Under the pieces are notes generated by a model, which ran no database searches, had not been told where the DNA came from, and saw nothing but the letters and a program-made list of their open reading frames with translations. From assembly GCA_038209155.1 (NCBI GenBank), contig JBBQYA010000055.1:1-19564 (forward strand): DNA of 19,564 nucleotides, written 5' to 3'. The translations under genes were made by a program, and so were the position numbers. Of the stretch, positions 16,170 through 19,564 are shown one piece after another. Each line of letters begins with the position of its first letter. The stretch's first letter is position 1. Source of the stretch: JBBQYA01 sp038209155 (GTDB lineage: Bacteria; Bacteroidota; Bacteroidia; Sphingobacteriales; Sphingobacteriaceae).

Positions 16170-18044
16170 TTATTCACTTAGTTCCAACCAACGATCCGTT
16201 TTTTTAGAAATATTGCCTTCTATATATAATAACTCATCTGATAAAGCTCTTATAACAATATGTTCCAAATCTCCAGTGGATAACTTATTTGTCAAATCCT
16301 GTTTTTTATTCTCTAATTCAGCTATCTCGGTTTCTAAAGATTCATACTCTTTTTTCTCTTTGAAACTTAATTTTTTTTTATCGCTGCTTTCTTTTGAAAA
16401 AACTTCTTTGCTATTTACCGGCTCGTATTTCTTTATAATTTTTGCAGAAACTTCTGCGATTTCTTGTGTTTTCTCCTTATAATTTGAATAATTGCCTGGA
16501 TAAAAAGCTATTTTTCCTTCCTCTTCAATGGAAAAAATTTGATCTACCAAACTATCTAAAAAATATCTATCGTGTGAAACAATTATTAAACATCCTTGAT
16601 AATTTTGTAAAAAATCTTCTAAAACATTTAGCGTTGCAATATCAAGATCGTTTGTTGGCTCATCTAAAATTAAAAAGTTAGGATTTTTTATCAGTACTCT
16701 TAGTAAATGTAATCTTTTCTTTTCTCCTCCACTTAATTTCTTTACCTGAGCCTGTTGCACTGGAGGTGCAAATAAAAATTGAGTTAATAGTCGCGATGCT
16801 GATAAAGTACTTCCATCACCCATTATTATGTGTTCTGCAACATCAGTTATGATGTCAATTACTTTTGCTTCTTCGTTAAATTGTAAACCCTGTTGATCGT
16901 AATAGCCGAATACTGTAGTTTCACCCGACTCTATTTTGCCTGAATCTGGTAAGAATTTTCCAGTGAACATGTTTAATAAAGTAGACTTTCCAGACCCATT
17001 CTTACCAACTAAACCTATCTTATCAAACTTCTTGAATACATAAGAAAAATCATAAATAACTTTTTTATCATTAAAAACTTTAGAAATATGAGAAACCTCC
17101 AAAATCTTTTTACCTTGTCTGGCAACTTGAGTACTTAAATTTACGGTGTCGGTATTTAAAGTGTTTTTTGTCTTTTTTTCTAAATCGTAAAAAGCATCAA
17201 TTCTAGCTTTAGATTTTGTAGATCTTGCTTGTGGCATTCTACGCATCCAATCTAATTCTTTTACATAAAGATTTTTAGCCTTATCTACGCTCATTTGTTC
17301 TTGAACGTTTCTTTCTTGTTTTTTTTCTAAATAGTAGGAATAATTACCTTTGTATGAAACTAATTCTCCCCTATCCAATTCTATGATTTCGTTGCTCACA
17401 TTATCTAAAAAATATCGATCGTGAGATACTACCATAAATGTCTTATCCGACATAGACAAGTATTCTTCTAACCATTCTATAATTTCTAAATCCAAATGGT
17501 TTGTCGGCTCATCCATTAATAATACATCGGGCTCAGTAATTAATGCTTTTGCAATGGAAACTCGTTTTTGCAAACCTCCAGATAGACTGCTAACCAAAGT
17601 ATTAAGTTCTTCAATACCAAGTTTTGATAATATATTTTTTATTCTGCTTTCCAAATCCCAAGCATTGTATTCCTCCATTAAACTTAAAACGTCTGCCATC
17701 TCATCATGATCAGAATGCTCTTCATCTTCTAACATTAATTCATACCTTTTCACGGTATTGATAAGAGGATCTGTAGAATCAAATATATTATCTATTATAC
17801 TTTTATCCAAGTTAAGTTCATGATCCTGAGACAAATAAACTATTTTGATAGCCTTATTGTGCACTACAGTTCCTTGGTCAGGATTGATTTTTTTTGCTAA
17901 TATTTTTAATAAGGTTGATTTACCAGTTCCATTTTTTCCAATAAATGCAATTCGCTGACCCTGTGTTAAACCAAAATTTAAATTTTTGAATAATTGTCTT
18001 TCCGAAAAGGAAATACTTAAATTCTCTGCTGATAAATAATTCAT
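16170..18044 (-). CDS. ABC-F family ATPase, Uup-like
   Basis: A 624-residue soluble protein with two ATP-binding cassettes and no membrane domain. Cassette 1: Walker A GKNGTGKST (36-44), signature LSGGLQKR (154-161), Walker B and EQ region LLMDEPTNHLD (175-185), then SHDRYFLD (207-214). Cassette 2: GKNGSGKST (347-355), LSGGEKKR (437-444), LILDEPTNDLD (458-468), then SHDRYFLD again. The linker holds the P-x-A-R-S-T-K-S-K-A arm motif (271-280). Residues about 548-624 are a charged coiled coil as in the Uup C-terminal domain. ABC-F proteins bind the ribosome near the tRNA exit site and aid translation; Uup also affects DNA recombination and transposon excision. DEPTND in cassette 2 plus the coiled coil favours Uup over EttA. 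It leads the run with mnmG and the lipoprotein. Confidence 0.94.
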   Translation of the reverse strand: MNYLSAENLSISFSERQLFKNLNFGLTQGQRIAFIGKNGTGKSTLLKILAKKINPDQGTVVHNKAIKIVYLSQDHELNLDKSIIDNIFDSTDPLINTVKRYELMLEDEEHSDHDEMADVLSLMEEYNAWDLESRIKNILSKLGIEELNTLVSSLSGGLQKRVSIAKALITEPDVLLMDEPTNHLDLEIIEWLEEYLSMSDKTFMVVSHDRYFLDNVSNEIIELDRGELVSYKGNYSYYLEKKQERNVQEQMSVDKAKNLYVKELDWMRRMPQARSTKSKARIDAFYDLEKKTKNTLNTDTVNLSTQVARQGKKILEVSHISKVFNDKKVIYDFSYVFKKFDKIGLVGKNGSGKSTLLNMFTGKFLPDSGKIESGETTVFGYYDQQGLQFNEEAKVIDIITDVAEHIIMGDGSTLSASRLLTQFLFAPPVQQAQVKKLSGGEKKRLHLLRVLIKNPNFLILDEPTNDLDIATLNVLEDFLQNYQGCLIIVSHDRYFLDSLVDQIFSIEEEGKIAFYPGNYSNYKEKTQEIAEVSAKIIKKYEPVNSKEVFSKESSDKKKLSFKEKKEYESLETEIAELENKKQDLTNKLSTGDLEHIVIRALSDELLYIEGNISKKTDRWLELSE

Positions 18045-18269
18045 TTAATACAAAGTAACAATAGAAAATGCGAAATAGCTAATATGATACATGATTTTTA
18101 CTCATATTTTGAAATTTTAAAATGTTTTCGGCTCGTAGATTATATTCATTATTAGCTTATTATAGTTAATTTTTAAATTGTTTTTAAAATATTTTTTGAA
18201 ATGAAATTTAAACTATCTACTTTGCACATTATTTATATAATTCAAATTATTCTTTTTTTAATTAATATT
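18045..18269. other. Divergent intergenic region between the ABC-F and LTD-protein genes
   Basis: This 225-bp AT-rich gap must hold promoters for both directions. On the plus strand TTG at 18196-18198 and TACTTTGC at 18218-18225 are 19 nt apart, but the second box matches TAnnTTTG at only 6 of 8 positions, so the promoter call is weak. On the minus strand a TTACTTTG box (7 of 8) lies so close to the ABC-F start that it would give a leaderless mRNA, and it lacks a TTG partner. Confidence 0.35.
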
Positions 18270-19564
18270 ATGAAATTAAACTTTTACAAAAATCTTAGAC
18301 TTTTAACTTTTGCTTTCACTTTATTGATCTTGGGTCAATTTTCTGCAAATGCTCAAGTAGGCTCTACTTACGGCTTTAGTCAAACCTCAGGAACATTTAC
18401 TCCTTTCATTGGGGGAACTGTTTTAGGTGTATCTACTAACGATGATCAGAGTTTTACTGGTTTAACAACTGCTTCAACAACTGGAATAGGTTTTCCAATT
18501 GGTTTTACATTTAGATATAATGGAACAGATTATACCAGTTTTGGTGTGAATTCAAATGGTTGGATTAAACTAGATACTACTTTTTTTAATGTACCAAATG
18601 CTACTTTACCAATTAGTTCAGCAAATGCAAATCACGTAAACATTATTGCAGCTTTTGCAAGAGATTTACAAGGAAAAGCGAATTTAGGAGAATTGAGCTA
18701 TGGTTTAGAAGGAGTTTCGCCAAACCAAACTCTAGTAGTTCAATGGTTGAATTATGCAAATTTTGGACAAACTACAAATCCTTTAGACACACTAAATTTT
18801 CAAATTAGATTAAATGAAACGCTAAATAGTATTGATATTATTTACGGATCTTTTGATCTTGGAACTTCCAGAGCAGTTCAAGTTGGTGTAAAAGGCGCAT
18901 CTACTACTGATTTTTTAAATAGAACAACTACTACCGATTGGAATGCAACTGTGGCAGGAGCAACTAATGCTGCAACTTGTTCAATAACAAGCTTAATTTT
19001 ACCCTCAGACGGTTTAACCTTTACTTTTTCTCCACTTGCTGGAGATATTGATCCACCTATTATTACTAATATTACAGTTAATCCTTTAGCAAGCTGTTCT
19101 GCAGTAGCACACACAATAGGTGCAGACATAACAGATGCTTCTGGAGTGGCATCAGCAGAAATTATTTATACTTTAAATGGCGTTTCCCAACCAAATATAC
19201 CAATGACGGGTGTTGGTAGTACGTATTCAGGAACAATCCCATCATCTGGATCTAATAATGTTTCATATTCTATTAGAGCAATAGATTCAAGTCCAAACGC
19301 AATAGTTGGAAATGCAGTAGGTGGGACATATCAAGATGCTTATTTAAGTTTAAATTCTGGCCCTGATCAATTAATCAATGCAGGAAACAGTGCAATCTTA
19401 TCTGCATCAGCACCTTTATTGACTACTGTTAGAATAACTGAGGTTATTTTATTTGGAGGAGTATTTGGTGGAATTGGTTCTCAGACATCGTATCCATCAT
19501 ATATGCCCGCATCAGTTCAAGATGATAATTTTGAAATTACAAATTTAGGTACAGATCCAGTTGA
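18270..19564 (+). CDS. Large secreted protein with Ig-like and lamin-tail domains (3' end beyond window)
   Basis: The frame is open for 431 codons from an ATG at 18270 to the right edge with no stop. Residues 1-29 are a signal peptide ending ANAQ. Residues about 30-255 form a beta-rich domain common at the N-terminus of secreted Bacteroidota proteins (YGFSQTSGTFTPFIGGT, GFTFRYNGTDYTSFGVNSNG, then a long stretch ending LTFTFSP). Residues about 258-350 look Ig-like (DPPIITNITVNPLASCSAV, DASGVASAEIIYTLNG). Residues from 386 (VRITEVILF, then DNFEITNLGTDPV) match the opening of a lamin tail domain (LTD). Very few charged residues and many Ser/Thr/Asn fit an extracellular protein. More repeats and a T9SS tail are likely outside the window. 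An adhesin-like or surface role is inferred. Confidence 0.8.
   Translation, partial: MKLNFYKNLRLLTFAFTLLILGQFSANAQVGSTYGFSQTSGTFTPFIGGTVLGVSTNDDQSFTGLTTASTTGIGFPIGFTFRYNGTDYTSFGVNSNGWIKLDTTFFNVPNATLPISSANANHVNIIAAFARDLQGKANLGELSYGLEGVSPNQTLVVQWLNYANFGQTTNPLDTLNFQIRLNETLNSIDIIYGSFDLGTSRAVQVGVKGASTTDFLNRTTTTDWNATVAGATNAATCSITSLILPSDGLTFTFSPLAGDIDPPIITNITVNPLASCSAVAHTIGADITDASGVASAEIIYTLNGVSQPNIPMTGVGSTYSGTIPSSGSNNVSYSIRAIDSSPNAIVGNAVGGTYQDAYLSLNSGPDQLINAGNSAILSASAPLLTTVRITEVILFGGVFGGIGSQTSYPSYMPASVQDDNFEITNLGTDPV

Noticed and set aside
16096..16482. Open frame of 128 codons on the plus strand over the mnmG/ABC-F junction
   Set aside because: It is antisense to conserved coding sequence, and the translation is Ser/Phe-rich as expected from the complement of Lys/Glu-rich coding DNA.
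18878..19129. Minus-strand open frame of 83 codons opposite the LTD protein
   Set aside because: The plus-strand frame is continuous from a signal peptide and carries domain motifs; the minus frame is a shadow.

Overview
The window is about 19.6 kb of AT-rich DNA from a member of the Bacteroidota. The order is uncertain; Flavobacteriia-like or Chitinophagia-like is plausible. The phylum call rests on a type IX secretion (T9SS) C-terminal sorting domain, a TonB-dependent receptor with an N-terminal carboxypeptidase-regulatory-like domain, a PKD-bearing secreted esterase, a lipoprotein with a Big_5-type Ig domain, a DUF2721 protein, the near absence of Shine-Dalgarno sequences, and one good TTG-N19-TAnnTTTG promoter. 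It reads as chromosomal DNA. I see no RNA gene, CRISPR array, insertion sequence or phage gene.

Layout, left to right. (1) 1-1712 (-): a secreted esterase with tandem PKD/REJ-type domains, cut by the left edge. (2) 1910-2644 (-) plsC-type acyltransferase, divergent from a small membrane protein (DUF2721, 2692-3093, +). A bidirectional terminator at 3114-3137 separates the latter from (3), 3157-4728 (-), a second secreted alpha/beta-hydrolase-fold protein with a T9SS tail, whose nucleophile elbow appears to carry Gly in place of Ser. (4) 5177-10146 (-): nadA, thiL and a TonB-dependent receptor in a tight leftward run (gaps of 9 and 29 nt). (5) A 407-bp divergent regulatory region, then nadB and a gamma-carbonic-anhydrase-like gene rightward, 3 nt apart. 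(6) 12655-18044 (-): a Uup-like ABC-F ATPase, mnmG and an Ig-domain lipoprotein in a leftward run (gaps of 32 and 27 nt). (7) 18270 to the right edge (+): the 5' part of a large secreted protein with Ig-like and lamin-tail-domain sequence.

Functionally, nadA and nadB supply the two steps from aspartate to quinolinate for NAD synthesis and share one divergent control region. nadA is physically linked to thiL (thiamine diphosphate synthesis) and an outer-membrane receptor. mnmG modifies the tRNA wobble uridine, and Uup-like ABC-F proteins act on ribosomes, so that run is translation-related. The secreted proteins at both ends belong to the extracellular hydrolase and adhesin repertoire of T9SS bacteria.

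The most notable non-coding signal is a 14-bp perfect palindrome, GTTCCACGTGGAAC, between the ABC-F gene and mnmG. It matches the ParB-binding parS consensus closely. Because mnmG (gidA) is often origin-proximal, the window may lie near the chromosome origin. No clearly novel system was found; the elbow substitution and the nadA-thiL-receptor linkage are the other points most worth checking.
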